Shown here in pieces: positions 9,096 through 17,468 of a stretch of 64,000 nt of DNA (position 1 is the first letter of the stretch; each line of letters starts with the position of its first letter). The DNA is from Polyangiaceae bacterium (GTDB lineage: Bacteria; Myxococcota_A; Polyangia; Polyangiales; Polyangiaceae). The translations under genes and the position numbers were made by a program. The stretch covers positions 434,001 to 498,000 of the forward strand of contig JACKEA010000005.1 of assembly GCA_020633235.1 (NCBI GenBank), written 5' to 3'. Below the pieces are notes generated by a model. The model did no database searches, had not been told where the DNA came from, and worked only from the letters and a program-made list of their open reading frames with translations.

Positions 9096-9369
9096 CCAAG
9101 ACTCCGATGACGATGAACGCCATACGGCGCTTCTCTCGCTCCACGGCGGCCTGCTCGGCGAAGTGCTCCTCGATGTCGGAGACGCGCATCGGCCGCTCCG
9201 GCACCTTCACGCCGAGCTGCTCGAGCCTTCGCGCCACGCGCACCGCTCCCACGGACGCGATGTCGTTCGCCACGCCGCAGAAGCCGCAAGTGACGCGCAC
9301 GTCAGTGGGCAACGCGGAGAGCGGTCCTCCGCAGCCTGCACACACCAAGTCCGTGGTCGGCGCACTCAA
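9049..9369 (-). CDS. Small zinc-ribbon protein with C-terminal membrane anchor
   Basis: 106 residues. Two CxxC pairs (Cys10/Cys13, Cys28/Cys31) form a zinc ribbon, then a charged segment of about 45 residues, then one membrane helix (about 84-103) at the extreme C-terminus. It would be a tail-anchored protein with its zinc ribbon in the cytosol. The last 15 codons and the stop are repeated twice more downstream. The start lies 15 bases from an 18-bp repeat array. The function is not known. Confidence 0.8.
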   Translation of the reverse strand: MSAPTTDLVCAGCGGPLSALPTDVRVTCGFCGVANDIASVGAVRVARRLEQLGVKVPERPMRVSDIEEHFAEQAAVEREKRRMAFIVIGVLVVIAAIVGLLIALGT

Positions 9370-9383
9370 GCGTCGTCAGATTA

Positions 9384-9736
9384 TCACTTGTTCCCCGCCG
9401 GCCACTTGTTCCCCGCCGGTCACTTGTTCCCCGCCGGTCACTTGTTCCTGGACGGTCACTTGTTCCTGGACGGTCACTTGTTCCCCGCCGGTCACTTGTT
9501 CCCCGCCGGTCACTTGTTCCCCGCCGGTCACTTGTTCCTGGACGGTCACTTGTTCCCCGCCGGTCACTTCTTCCCGACGAGCCGGCCGGTCACTTGTTTC
9601 CGCCGGTCACTTCTTCCCCGACGATCACTTCTTCCCCGCCGGTCACTTGTTCCCCGCCGGTCACTTCTTTCCCGCCGGTCACTTGTTCCCCGCCGGTCAC
9701 TTCTTTCCCGCCGGTCACTTCTTCCCGACGAGCCGG
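9384..9736. repeat. 18-bp minisatellite, about 19 units
   Basis: Units follow TCACTTGTTCCCCGCCGG with variants (CTTCTT for CTTGTT; CTGGACGG or CCGACGA endings). Almost all are exactly 18 bp; the exceptions are a 26-bp unit at 9564, a 17-bp unit at 9590 and a final unit at 9715. On the minus strand the units from 9607 to 9736 are translated as the hexapeptide tail of the neighbouring gene. The 17-bp unit creates its stop codon, and units 9384-9589 are beyond the coding region. Confidence 0.95.
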
Positions 9737-9946
9737 ACGGAGCTCTGCTTCTATATGTGCCCACGCCGCTTCCGGCGCGTCGCAGTAGGCAGCCGTGTGG
9801 CCGTCGCCCGCCGACGTGAGTCCCGTGACGCACCCGGCCATGCCATCTGCGGCCAAGCGCTCTGCCAGGTGCTTCTCGAAGTGAGCCGCCGTGGGCTCGG
9901 CGCTCCGACCGAAAAAGTCCCAGAGGTAGCGTCGCTGCGAGGCCAT
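9590..9946 (-). CDS. Small protein with hexapeptide-repeat tail encoded by a minisatellite
   Basis: 118 residues. The first about 76 residues (MASQRRYLWDFFGRSAEPTA at the start, then HFEKHLAERLAADG) look like a genuine compact domain of a small hypothetical protein. From about residue 77 the sequence is VTGG followed by Glu, Lys or Gln, repeated, encoded by the 18-bp array. The stop arises from a one-base-short repeat unit at 9590, so the length of the tail probably depends on array changes. The open frame continues upstream of 9946, but only through repeats and antisense sequence, so the ATG at 9946 is preferred. Confidence 0.6.
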   Translation of the reverse strand: MASQRRYLWDFFGRSAEPTAAHFEKHLAERLAADGMAGCVTGLTSAGDGHTAAYCDAPEAAWAHIEAELRPARREEVTGGKEVTGGEQVTGGKEVTGGEQVTGGEEVIVGEEVTGGNK

Positions 9947-10045
9947 GCGTCCTGGTAGCGACGCGGCCCGCCGCCGGCCAGCAAATACCGGCAGCACAAG
10001 GCCGAGCCCAGTGTCCGCATGCCGCCAGGTGGCCATATGCGCGCG

Positions 10046-10582
10046 TTGTCCGCGAGGAGGCCGAATGTCCGCGTGTCCGCGTGCCCGCGTGCCGCGTGGA
10101 GGCCAAATGTCCGCGTCTCCGCGTGCCGCGTGCCGCGAGGAGGCCAAATGCCCGCGTGCCCGCGTGCCGCGTGGAGGCCAAATGTCCGCGTCTCCGCGTG
10201 CCGCGTGCCGCGAGGAGGCCAAATGCCCGCGTGCCCGCGAGAGGCCAGATGTCCGCGTGCCCGCGAGAGGCCAGATGTCCGCGTGCTGCGCGAGGGTCGC
10301 GGCGAGGAGCCAAATGTCCGCGCGCTGCCCTACGGTCGCGGCGAGGAGCCAAATGTCCGCGCGCTGCGCGAGGGTCGCGGCGAGGAGCCAAATGTCCGCG
10401 TGTCCGCGTGTCCGCGTGTCCGCGCGTCCGCGAGAGGCCAAATGTCCGCGTGCTGTGTGATGGTCGCGGCGACGAGCGAAATGTCCGCGTGCAAGAGGCC
10501 AGAAGTCCGCGTGCTGTGTGATGGTCGCGGCGACGAGCCAGACGTCCGCGTGTCCGCGTGCGAGAGGCCAGAAGTCCGCGTG
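10046..10582. repeat. Repeat array A: about 15 irregular copies of core GGCCAAATGTCCGCG
   Basis: It fills most of the 820-base gap between divergent genes (9947-10766). Cores start near 10057, 10099, 10140, 10174, 10214, 10241, 10266, 10306, 10345, 10385, 10434, 10473, 10495, 10534 and 10563, all in the same orientation, with spacings of about 22-49 bases. Spacers are themselves simple (TCCGCGTG and GCCGCGTG octamers; GGTCGCGGCGA blocks). The last copies decay (AGAAGTCCGCG). The flanking bases 9947-10045 and 10583-10740 show no gene. Confidence 0.92.
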
Positions 10583-10766
10583 CTTGCGGGCGGACCGCGA
10601 CGGGGATCGCGCCGAACCGGCAAGAAAACGCCCACGGTGGTGTGGCTCGGGACCCACGTCGGGCACGGGCTGCCTGGGGATTTCTGCGGAAATTTGGGTT
10701 GGCCCCGCCCTTGCTCGTACGGTCGACGCCGACAACGACCATCTCGGCAGGAGGATACCGATTCCC

Positions 10767-11408
10767 ATGTCATTCGAGCTCACCACGCGTTGGACCGCCG
10801 CTTTTGCTCTCGTCACCATCTTGGGGGCGGCGGGTTGCCGACAGAACACCGAGCCCACCCGCGAGGAGCCAAGCTCCGCACGTGCGGCTTCGGTACCCGG
10901 AGCGGAGGCGAACGCGAAGGCGAAGGACGCGCCCCTGCCGCCTCCGCCCGCGGTGAAGCTCGAGACGGTGAAGGAGCAAACCGCCAAGGCCAAGAGCGAG
11001 GCGCCCAAGGCGGGAGCGCCGAAGGCCAAGGACAGCGAGGAAGCGAAAACCGCGAAGCCGGAGGCCATCAGCAGCGATGGCGTGACGTTGAAGCGTCTGG
11101 TGGTGACCAACGCCATCGAGAACCGAGAGCCGGCAGCCGTGAGCCAGCTGAGCCTGGGCGAGGGGCCAGTGATCGCCTTCGTGGAGCTCAAGAACAGCGG
11201 CAGCGAGGACGCCGCCGTAGTGGTGACCTTCGAGCACGCGGGGCTCGAGCCCGTGGGCTACGTCCACCTCAAGGTGCCGGCCGAGAGCCGCCGTTGGCGG
11301 ACCTGGGCGCGCACCCGGATGATCAAGAAGACGGGAAGCTGGGACGCCGTGGTGCGCACGACGGACGGCAAGGAGCTCGCGCGCGAGAGCTTCACCATCG
11401 GCTCCTGA
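10767..11408 (+). CDS. DUF2914-domain lipoprotein
   Basis: 213 residues. AGGAGG lies about 13 bases before the ATG. A signal peptide ends at a lipobox-like AAGC (Cys24). Residues about 25-105 are a Lys/Ala/Glu/Pro-rich linker. The C-terminal about 110 residues match DUF2914: a conserved TNAIENREP start, GEGPVIAFVELKN, an FEHAGLEPVGYVHLKVPAESRR-like strand set, then WRTWARTR and a final LARESFTI. DUF2914 proteins are common in myxobacteria, but their function is unknown. It is flanked on both sides by arrays of the same repeat family. Confidence 0.85.
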   Translation: MSFELTTRWTAAFALVTILGAAGCRQNTEPTREEPSSARAASVPGAEANAKAKDAPLPPPPAVKLETVKEQTAKAKSEAPKAGAPKAKDSEEAKTAKPEAISSDGVTLKRLVVTNAIENREPAAVSQLSLGEGPVIAFVELKNSGSEDAAVVVTFEHAGLEPVGYVHLKVPAESRRWRTWARTRMIKKTGSWDAVVRTTDGKELARESFTIGS

Positions 11409-11430
11409 GCATCCGATCTACGGCGCCCAC

Positions 11431-11678
11431 GCGGGCCAGATGTCCGCGTGGGCGGCGCTGATGGCAGAGCGACGGCGGGGCCAGATGTCCGCGTGGGCTC
11501 TGCTATCGGCAGAAGCGACGGCGGGGCCAGATCCGCGTGGGGCTTCGCTGATGGCAGAGCGACGGCGGGGCCAAATGTCCGTGTGGGGCGGCGCTGATGG
11601 CAGAGCGACGGCGGGGCCAGATGTCCGCGTGGGGCGGCGCTGATGGCAGAGCGACGGCGGGGCCAGATGTCCGCGTGG
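11431..11678. repeat. Repeat array B: six copies of the core in 46-bp units
   Basis: The core GGGGCCAGATGTCCGCGTGG is followed by a GCGCTGATGGCAGAGCGACGGC-type spacer. The last three units begin at 11567, 11613 and 11659 with an exact 46-bp period. An earlier unit near 11523 has lost bases from the core, and the unit near 11477 has a variant spacer. It fills the gap between two convergent genes and ends exactly at the stop codon of the oxidase gene. Confidence 0.93.
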
Positions 11679-12278
11679 CTACGCCACGGCCCACAACGCG
11701 GCGACGAGCACGAGCCACACGACGCCGAGGAAGTGCCAGTACTGCGCGGTGAGGCGCACGCCTTCGTCGCGGGAGCTCGAGTACTCGTTGCGGGCGGCGC
11801 GGCGCGCGACCACCGCCAGCGGCACGAGCCCGCCAATCACGTGGAGGCCGTGGAGTCCCATCAGCAGGTCGAACGAGAAACCGTAGAGCGTGCCGTGGTC
11901 GACATGAGCCAGGTGGCGGAAGTTCAGAGCCTGGCTCGCGAGGAACACGACGGCGAAGCCCATCGCCACGCGGAAGCAGCGCACCAGGGCCTGCCAGCGG
12001 TTGTCGCGAATGGCGCGGCGGCCCCGCTCCACGGCGATGCCCAGACCGACGAGCAGCGCGGTGGAGGCGATGAGGCCTGGCGGCAGCTGGCTTTCGGGCC
12101 AGGCCGCGGCCTCGAAGCGGATCACGAGCATGCCCACCAGGGATGCGACGAACAGCACGCTCAGAGAGGCGAGCAACACGAGCATGCCGAGCTGGGGCGT
12201 GGACATGCGGAACGAGGGTTCCCGAGGTCCCGGGGCGGACGACGGTCGATCCTCGAACAAGCGCTCCAACGGAATCAT
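11679..12278 (-). CDS. Heme-copper oxidase subunit III family protein (orphan)
   Basis: 199 residues with five predicted membrane helices. The regions FRHLAHVDHGTLYGFSFDLL and HGLHVIGGLVPL match the conserved helices of cytochrome c/quinol oxidase subunit III, with a closing YWHFLGVVWLVLVAALW helix. Subunit III stabilises the oxidase and is part of the aerobic respiratory chain. No subunit I, II or IV gene lies nearby, so it is either an accessory copy or its partners are encoded elsewhere. Its stop codon abuts the last unit of repeat array B. Confidence 0.85.
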   Translation of the reverse strand: MIPLERLFEDRPSSAPGPREPSFRMSTPQLGMLVLLASLSVLFVASLVGMLVIRFEAAAWPESQLPPGLIASTALLVGLGIAVERGRRAIRDNRWQALVRCFRVAMGFAVVFLASQALNFRHLAHVDHGTLYGFSFDLLMGLHGLHVIGGLVPLAVVARRAARNEYSSSRDEGVRLTAQYWHFLGVVWLVLVAALWAVA

Positions 12279-12317
12279 AGGTTGATGGAAATCATTTAGC
12301 TCGATTCCATCCGCCCG

Positions 12318-13175
12318 TCAGTCTCCCAGGAAATCCAGCAGGACCTCCGCCAAACGCAGGGGCTGGTGCCGCTGGATCATGTGGCCTGCCCCTGAGATCT
12401 CGACCCGCCGCGCGTCCTGGAAGCAGGCTGCGCGGCGTTCTGCCTCGGCTCCCATGGCGGCGAAGCTGGACTCGGTGCCATCGACCAGCAGCACCGGGCA
12501 GGGGATACGGCGCCAGAAGCTCTCCGCCACGTCCACGCGAAACGGGTAGGGGCCGCGGGTCAGGTGGAGCGGGTCGTGCTTGAACCTGCGGCGCTCGTCG
12601 TCGTCGAGGCGGGTGCCGTGCTCGGCGAGCTCCAGGGCCAGCCCTCGGTCGAGCAGGGGATCGTTCGAGAGCAGGCGCTCGGCAGCTTCTTTGATGGAGT
12701 CGTAGCCGCGGGGTGAGCGCGCTCGGGCGCGCTTCCAGGCTGCGGTCCAGTGCGCCACGCGTTCCGGTATGGCGCCGTCGTCGACGGGCGGACCGAGCCC
12801 CTCCAGCAGCGCCACCCGCTCGAAGCGCCCGGGAAATGCCCCCGCGGTGTAGCTGACGATGCTGCCGCCCATGGAGTGCCCGACGAGAGCGACGCGGGGT
12901 CGGGCCACCAGCTCCACCAGGCTCGCGAGATCCGCGACGTAGTCCATGAAGTGGTAGTAGCCGCCGGCTCCCACCCGGGCGCTGTCGCCATGGCCGCGCA
13001 TGTCCGGAGCCACGACGTGGAAGCGCTCGGCGAGCCGCTCTGCGGTCGGGCGGAAGCTCCAGGCCAGGTCCAAGAAGCCGTGGACCAGGATGACCGTCCG
13101 GTCCCCCCTGGCGGCGTCCCACTCCAGCAGGTGGGCTCGGAGACCGGTGTCCAGCTCGAGGTCGCGCTGTTTCAT
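12318..13175 (-). CDS. Alpha/beta-hydrolase fold enzyme
   Basis: 285 residues from the ATG at 13175. It has an oxyanion-hole HGF (32-34), nucleophile elbow GHSMGG (Ser101), an acid in the LLVDGTESSF strand and the final catalytic His in SGAGHMIQRHQP. PDMRGHGDS is typical of soluble esterases, haloalkane-type hydrolases and related enzymes. There is no signal peptide, so it is cytosolic. The substrate cannot be predicted. A 39-base gap separates it from the oxidase subunit gene, with which it may be cotranscribed. Confidence 0.88.
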   Translation of the reverse strand: MKQRDLELDTGLRAHLLEWDAARGDRTVILVHGFLDLAWSFRPTAERLAERFHVVAPDMRGHGDSARVGAGGYYHFMDYVADLASLVELVARPRVALVGHSMGGSIVSYTAGAFPGRFERVALLEGLGPPVDDGAIPERVAHWTAAWKRARARSPRGYDSIKEAAERLLSNDPLLDRGLALELAEHGTRLDDDERRRFKHDPLHLTRGPYPFRVDVAESFWRRIPCPVLLVDGTESSFAAMGAEAERRAACFQDARRVEISGAGHMIQRHQPLRLAEVLLDFLGD

Positions 13176-13267
13176 CGCTTGGAGCCAGCAAAGCGCGGGA
13201 AAACAGCTACCATTGGTGGCACCGGCGGATGCTATCACCCTTCCCGCTAGCCCTGCATCCTACAAAG

Positions 13268-13282
13268 ACCTACAATGTAGGT
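13268..13282. promoter_or_regulatory. 15-bp palindrome ahead of the PPC-repeat lipoprotein gene
   Basis: ACCTACA-A-TGTAGGT, a perfect 7-bp inverted repeat with a one-base centre, lies 60 bases upstream of the GTG at 13342, in the AT-richest part of this 166-base intergenic region. Size and position suit a dimeric repressor or activator site for one or both divergent genes. No known consensus was recognised. Confidence 0.45.
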
Positions 13283-13341
13283 TCTCTGGCTGCTGGCTCG
13301 CCGGAAAGATCATAGGCTTGTCAACGTAAAGGGACTTAACC

Positions 13342-15441
13342 GTGAATCGGATCCTCACTCTTTGGCTTGGCAGCCTCGTGCTCGTGTCGGCGGTGGCGTG
13401 CGGCTCGGACGACAACAACCCGCCGGTGCTCGATCCCATCGGAGACCAGGTGGTCGCCGTGGGCTCGGAGCTCCGGGTGGTGCTCAGCGCGTCGGACCCC
13501 GACGGGGACGCGGTGAGCTTCAGCTACAAGGTCGACCTCGGCGACATCAGCGATCGCGCGGCCCTCGAGAAGGCCGCGGGTGGCAACGCCGTCTTCAAGT
13601 GGACCCCCGTGGCCTCGGACCAGGGCCAGCACGCGGTGGACTTCATTGCCTCGGATGGCAAGGACAAGTCTCGTCGCACCATCACCGTGGACGTGAAGCC
13701 GGCCACCGGGTCGGCCACGTCGCCGGTCTTCCGTCAGCCTCTCGGCACCGGCACCACGTTGGACCTGTCCGTGAAGAACTGCGTGCAGTTCCCGATCGAG
13801 ATCGAGGACCCCGACAGCACCGACGTTGAGCTGGGGCAAGATCCACCGCTCATTGAAGGCGCCTCTCTGAGCCAGCAGAGTGGGCTCACGGGTGTGTGGG
13901 AGTGGTGCCCGACGCCGGAGCAGATCGACGCCAAGGAGCTGAACAAGCTGATCCTGACGGCGGACGACGGGGACAACCCCAAGGTCACCAAGGAATACCT
14001 GATCGTCCTGCAGAAGCCCCTGAAACAGGATTGCCCGGGCCAGCCGCCGGTGGTGAGCCACACCCCCGCAGACGAGTCCACGGTGGTGGATCTGACCATC
14101 GCGGCGACCGTCAGCGACGACAAGACGCTGAAGTTCGCACCGCTGCTCTACTACTCCACGCAGGATCCCGGACCCACGCCGGACGTCGCGACCATGACGC
14201 AGACCACCATGGTGCAGATCGACGGCGACATGACCAACGGGACCTGGGCCGCGGACGTGCCCAACCCGGTGGCGGGCCAGGCGCCCGGTTCTTCCGCGAA
14301 GCTCTATTACGTCATCGTCGCGCGCGACAACGACGACGAAGTGGGGGAGTGCGATCACCTCACGAGGGCGCCGGCCACCGGCAGCTATCAGATGACGGTG
14401 ACCAACCCCGGCGGCTCGGGCTCGCTGGCGCCGTGCAAGTCGTGCACCGCGGACGTGCAGTGCGGCGGCGCCAACGACACCTGCATCTTCATCGGCAGCG
14501 GCGGCAAGACCTACTGCGGCAAGGCGTGCAGCGGTGCGGGCGACTGCCCGAGCGGCTACGACTGCTCGCCCCAGCCGGTGCTGAGCATCGATTTTGCAAG
14601 CTCGCGCCAGTGCGTGCCCACGTCCCAGAGCTGCACGGGGACCTCCACCCAGTGCAAGGACGACCAGTACGAGGAGAACGACACCCTCGCTGACGTGAAG
14701 ACCAAGAGCGGGCTGCCCGCCGGGAGCTACAGCTTGAAGAGCTGCCCGGGCCCCATCTTTGACGACGAAGACTGGTACCCCATCGACATTTCCAGTGAAA
14801 CGCAGGTGAGCGCCACGCTGAACGGCGGTACTGCCAGCAACCTGGATCTGTTCCTGAAGGACTCCGCCGGCGCGGTGATCGCGAGCTCCACGACGAACGG
14901 CTCGAGCGAGTCCGTGTCCGCGTGTCTCACGCCGGGTCGCTACTACTTCCACGTGTGGGCCTGGTCCCAGGCGGAGAACAGCTACACCCTGAGCTGGTCC
15001 AAGGGCGGAAGCTGCAACGCGGCGTGCGTGGACGACAGCTTCGAGAACGACGACCAGATCTCCCAGGCGCGACAGGTGGATCTCAACAGCGGCACCTACA
15101 AGCAGAGCGGCAATCAGATCTGCTCCATGGATGACGACTGGTACGAGGTGCAGATGTTCTCGGGAGAGACGCTGTACTCCACCATCAAGTTCACGCAGAC
15201 GAGCTACAGCGAAGATCTGGATCTCTACATCTACGACTCCACGGGCAAACAGCTGAACGACTGTACCGAGCTCGACCCCTTCGGTTGCGACAGCGCCAAC
15301 GGGCAGAGCTCGACCTCGAACGAGAAGATGACCTGGCCCATTACCCAGAGCGGCCTGTACTACGTCGTCGTTCACGGCTGGGACGGCGCCGAAAACTCCT
15401 ACGACGTGTGCATCGACTACAACGCCTCCGGATGCCCGTGA
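13342..15441 (+). CDS. Large surface lipoprotein with Ig/cadherin-like and two PPC domains
   Basis: 699 residues from a GTG start; the signal peptide ends in VAC (Cys20). The first module (about 25-115) resembles cadherin/Ig-like repeats found in bacterial exoproteins (NPPVLDPIGDQVVAVGSELR, then SASDPDGDAVSFSY). A Cys-rich region follows at about 365-430. Two bacterial pre-peptidase C-terminal (PPC) domains end the protein (about 440-555 and 565-699), each with DDxW...DLDLYI/F and a final Y-x-V/L strand. PPC domains usually accompany secreted proteases but no catalytic motif is present here. The gene overlaps the metzincin-like gene by 10 bases, so the two may function together. Confidence 0.85.
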   Translation: MNRILTLWLGSLVLVSAVACGSDDNNPPVLDPIGDQVVAVGSELRVVLSASDPDGDAVSFSYKVDLGDISDRAALEKAAGGNAVFKWTPVASDQGQHAVDFIASDGKDKSRRTITVDVKPATGSATSPVFRQPLGTGTTLDLSVKNCVQFPIEIEDPDSTDVELGQDPPLIEGASLSQQSGLTGVWEWCPTPEQIDAKELNKLILTADDGDNPKVTKEYLIVLQKPLKQDCPGQPPVVSHTPADESTVVDLTIAATVSDDKTLKFAPLLYYSTQDPGPTPDVATMTQTTMVQIDGDMTNGTWAADVPNPVAGQAPGSSAKLYYVIVARDNDDEVGECDHLTRAPATGSYQMTVTNPGGSGSLAPCKSCTADVQCGGANDTCIFIGSGGKTYCGKACSGAGDCPSGYDCSPQPVLSIDFASSRQCVPTSQSCTGTSTQCKDDQYEENDTLADVKTKSGLPAGSYSLKSCPGPIFDDEDWYPIDISSETQVSATLNGGTASNLDLFLKDSAGAVIASSTTNGSSESVSACLTPGRYYFHVWAWSQAENSYTLSWSKGGSCNAACVDDSFENDDQISQARQVDLNSGTYKQSGNQICSMDDDWYEVQMFSGETLYSTIKFTQTSYSEDLDLYIYDSTGKQLNDCTELDPFGCDSANGQSSTSNEKMTWPITQSGLYYVVVHGWDGAENSYDVCIDYNASGCP

Positions 15442-17420
15442 GCTTCGAGTCGGTGAAACGCGCCTTGGCGCTGCTCGGCGCCGTGCTGTGGGTGGCGTGC
15501 AGCTCGAGCGACGCGGGCAAGCCGACGGCCCCGGCGCTCGCGGACCTGTCCATCACGCAGATCGCCCCCACCACCTTGGTGGCCGGCACCACGCTGGTGG
15601 TGACCGGAAGCTTCGGTGACGTAACGCTCCCAATCCTGGAGCTGACGGGCGTGTACCAGGGCGAAGAGGTGACGCTGAAGCTGCCGGGAGATCTGGTGGC
15701 AGCGGACCGCATCGAGGTGCCCTGGAGCGGCGGCTTGGCGCAGGGGCTGTCGTCGGACGACGGGCAGTTCACCGGACGGGCACGCATGGTGGCCACGGGT
15801 CCCGTGGACGGACGCCAACACGTCTCTCCCAAGGTGGATGCCGCGCTGGACATGGTGTCGAAGCTCGACCCCAAGTTCTTCCTGGTCTTCGAAGGCACCA
15901 TCTTCGTGAACGACGAGATCGCCGTGGAGGGCGACAACTTCCTCTTGGGCGGCGCCGAGGGCCAGACCGTGGCCATCGTCGAAGGCTGCTTCACCAAGCA
16001 GGGCGACAGCACCTGCACGCCCATCAGCGACGTCGAGATCCCCATGCGGCCGGATCCGCCGGTGCAGCGCAAGAAGGCGACGTTTCCCTTCGCGCCGAAG
16101 ATCGCCGGCATCGAGCCGGGGGCGTTCCACGGCACCGTGCGGCTGAAGAACGTGCAGCCCGGCGTGACGAATCCGATCGAGACGAAGCAGATCCCCGTGG
16201 ACTGCTCCTTGATCCCGCCCACCATCTTTTCGTTCTCACCGGCCAGCGCCAGCCTCGGACAGTACGTGGACATTTCCGGCGGCGGGTTCCTCGGAAACTA
16301 CCCGGGCGTGGAAGACTCCACGCCGGCCGTGACCACCATCGCGCTCTCCGGCACCTTCACCCCCACGGGCGCTCCGAGCGGCAACCCCGTGAACGTCACG
16401 CTGGTGCCGGAGTTCGAGGAGGGACGCCTGGTGCGTTACGTGCTGAACGAAGAGGACGCCCTCGGCACGCTCGCGGATCTGCGAACCGTCACCGGCGTGT
16501 TCCAGGGCAGCGCCACGCCCACCACCAAGTACGGCAGCACGAGCGTCAGCGGTAACCCCGCCAACGTGACCCTCGGCATCGGTGCGGTGAAGCAGGTCGT
16601 CTACGTTCGCTTCTTGCCGTCCTACGTGGAGAGCCTGCGCCACTTCGGCCTGCGTTCCGTGGAGCAACGCATCCGCAGCCGCGTGATCGAGGTGATGACC
16701 CGCGACTACGGCGGAGTGAACGCGGAGTTTCGCATCGAAGAGCCGAAGGACTTCGCGCTCTACGCCCAGGTGGACATCGGCGGTCCCGACCCCAACGGCC
16801 TCGGTTTGATCGGGTACGACAACTCCCCCGGCAAGGACAAAGGCAACAAGCGCCTTTACGACAAGATCGGCGGCGTCAACGCCGTCACGCAAGAAGACGG
16901 CTACCCCGGCTTCGGCGGCGTGTTCGTGGAGTCCCTGTTCGGCTTCTCCAAGCACCCCGGCAAGTTCGCCGAGTCCTTGGAGGTCGCGGACCCGTTGTTC
17001 GACCAGCTGTTCGATCCCTTCCGCCCGGACCGCCACGGCACGCCGGTGTTGGCCGAGGATCTGGCGAACCTCGACATCCCGGTGCTGAGCGACGGCTTCG
17101 CGTGTCCGGCGCCCTCGGCACCTCGGGCCCAGCAGATCGCCTGCGCGGTGTGGGCGTTGGGATCCATGATCGGCACCACCACCGGGCACGAGGTGGCGCA
17201 CTCCCTCGGTCTCGCCGATCCCTCCGGCTCGGAGTTCCACAATTTTGGAGACGAGCCCAATCGCTTGATGGACGGCGGGGCAGCGCGCACGTTCACCGAG
17301 CGCGCCGAGCTCCAGGGCGACGGTCCTGGGGTGTTTTGCGACGAGGACTACGCTTACCTGCGGTCGATCTTGCCCACCAGTCAGCCGGATCCCTTGAGCT
17401 TTCGGCCGATTTGCGATTGA
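15432..17420 (+). CDS. Lipoprotein with metzincin-like metalloprotease motif
   Basis: 662 residues (ATG at 15432; a GTG at 15438 would give a GTGA overlap with the upstream stop). Lipobox VAC (Cys23). The N-terminal half is beta-rich with IPT/TIG-like segments (ITQIAPTTLVAGTTLVVTG; PTIFSFSPASASLGQYVDISG). Near the C-terminus HEVAHSLGLAD (His586, Glu587, His590, Asp596) fits the metzincin pattern HExxHxxGxxD, and RLMDGG further on could be the Met-turn. It probably acts as a surface-bound peptidase. Translational overlap suggests coexpression with the preceding PPC lipoprotein. Confidence 0.8.
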   Translation: MPVSFESVKRALALLGAVLWVACSSSDAGKPTAPALADLSITQIAPTTLVAGTTLVVTGSFGDVTLPILELTGVYQGEEVTLKLPGDLVAADRIEVPWSGGLAQGLSSDDGQFTGRARMVATGPVDGRQHVSPKVDAALDMVSKLDPKFFLVFEGTIFVNDEIAVEGDNFLLGGAEGQTVAIVEGCFTKQGDSTCTPISDVEIPMRPDPPVQRKKATFPFAPKIAGIEPGAFHGTVRLKNVQPGVTNPIETKQIPVDCSLIPPTIFSFSPASASLGQYVDISGGGFLGNYPGVEDSTPAVTTIALSGTFTPTGAPSGNPVNVTLVPEFEEGRLVRYVLNEEDALGTLADLRTVTGVFQGSATPTTKYGSTSVSGNPANVTLGIGAVKQVVYVRFLPSYVESLRHFGLRSVEQRIRSRVIEVMTRDYGGVNAEFRIEEPKDFALYAQVDIGGPDPNGLGLIGYDNSPGKDKGNKRLYDKIGGVNAVTQEDGYPGFGGVFVESLFGFSKHPGKFAESLEVADPLFDQLFDPFRPDRHGTPVLAEDLANLDIPVLSDGFACPAPSAPRAQQIACAVWALGSMIGTTTGHEVAHSLGLADPSGSEFHNFGDEPNRLMDGGAARTFTERAELQGDGPGVFCDEDYAYLRSILPTSQPDPLSFRPICD

Positions 17421-17468
17421 TGCCGTCCTGACAGGGACTATTCTGCCCGTTCCTCTGCGCTGCCCGGA

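Noticed and set aside
9384..9736. CRISPR array
   Set aside because: Units are contiguous 18-mers without unique spacers, and no cas genes are present.
10046..10582. CRISPR-like array
   Set aside because: The spacers are short, simple and repeated themselves; no leader or cas genes.
9590..11191. A long open frame on the minus strand across array A and the DUF2914 gene
   Set aside because: Most of it is translated repeat or the antisense of a real gene; only the 3' part from 9946 has gene-like sequence.
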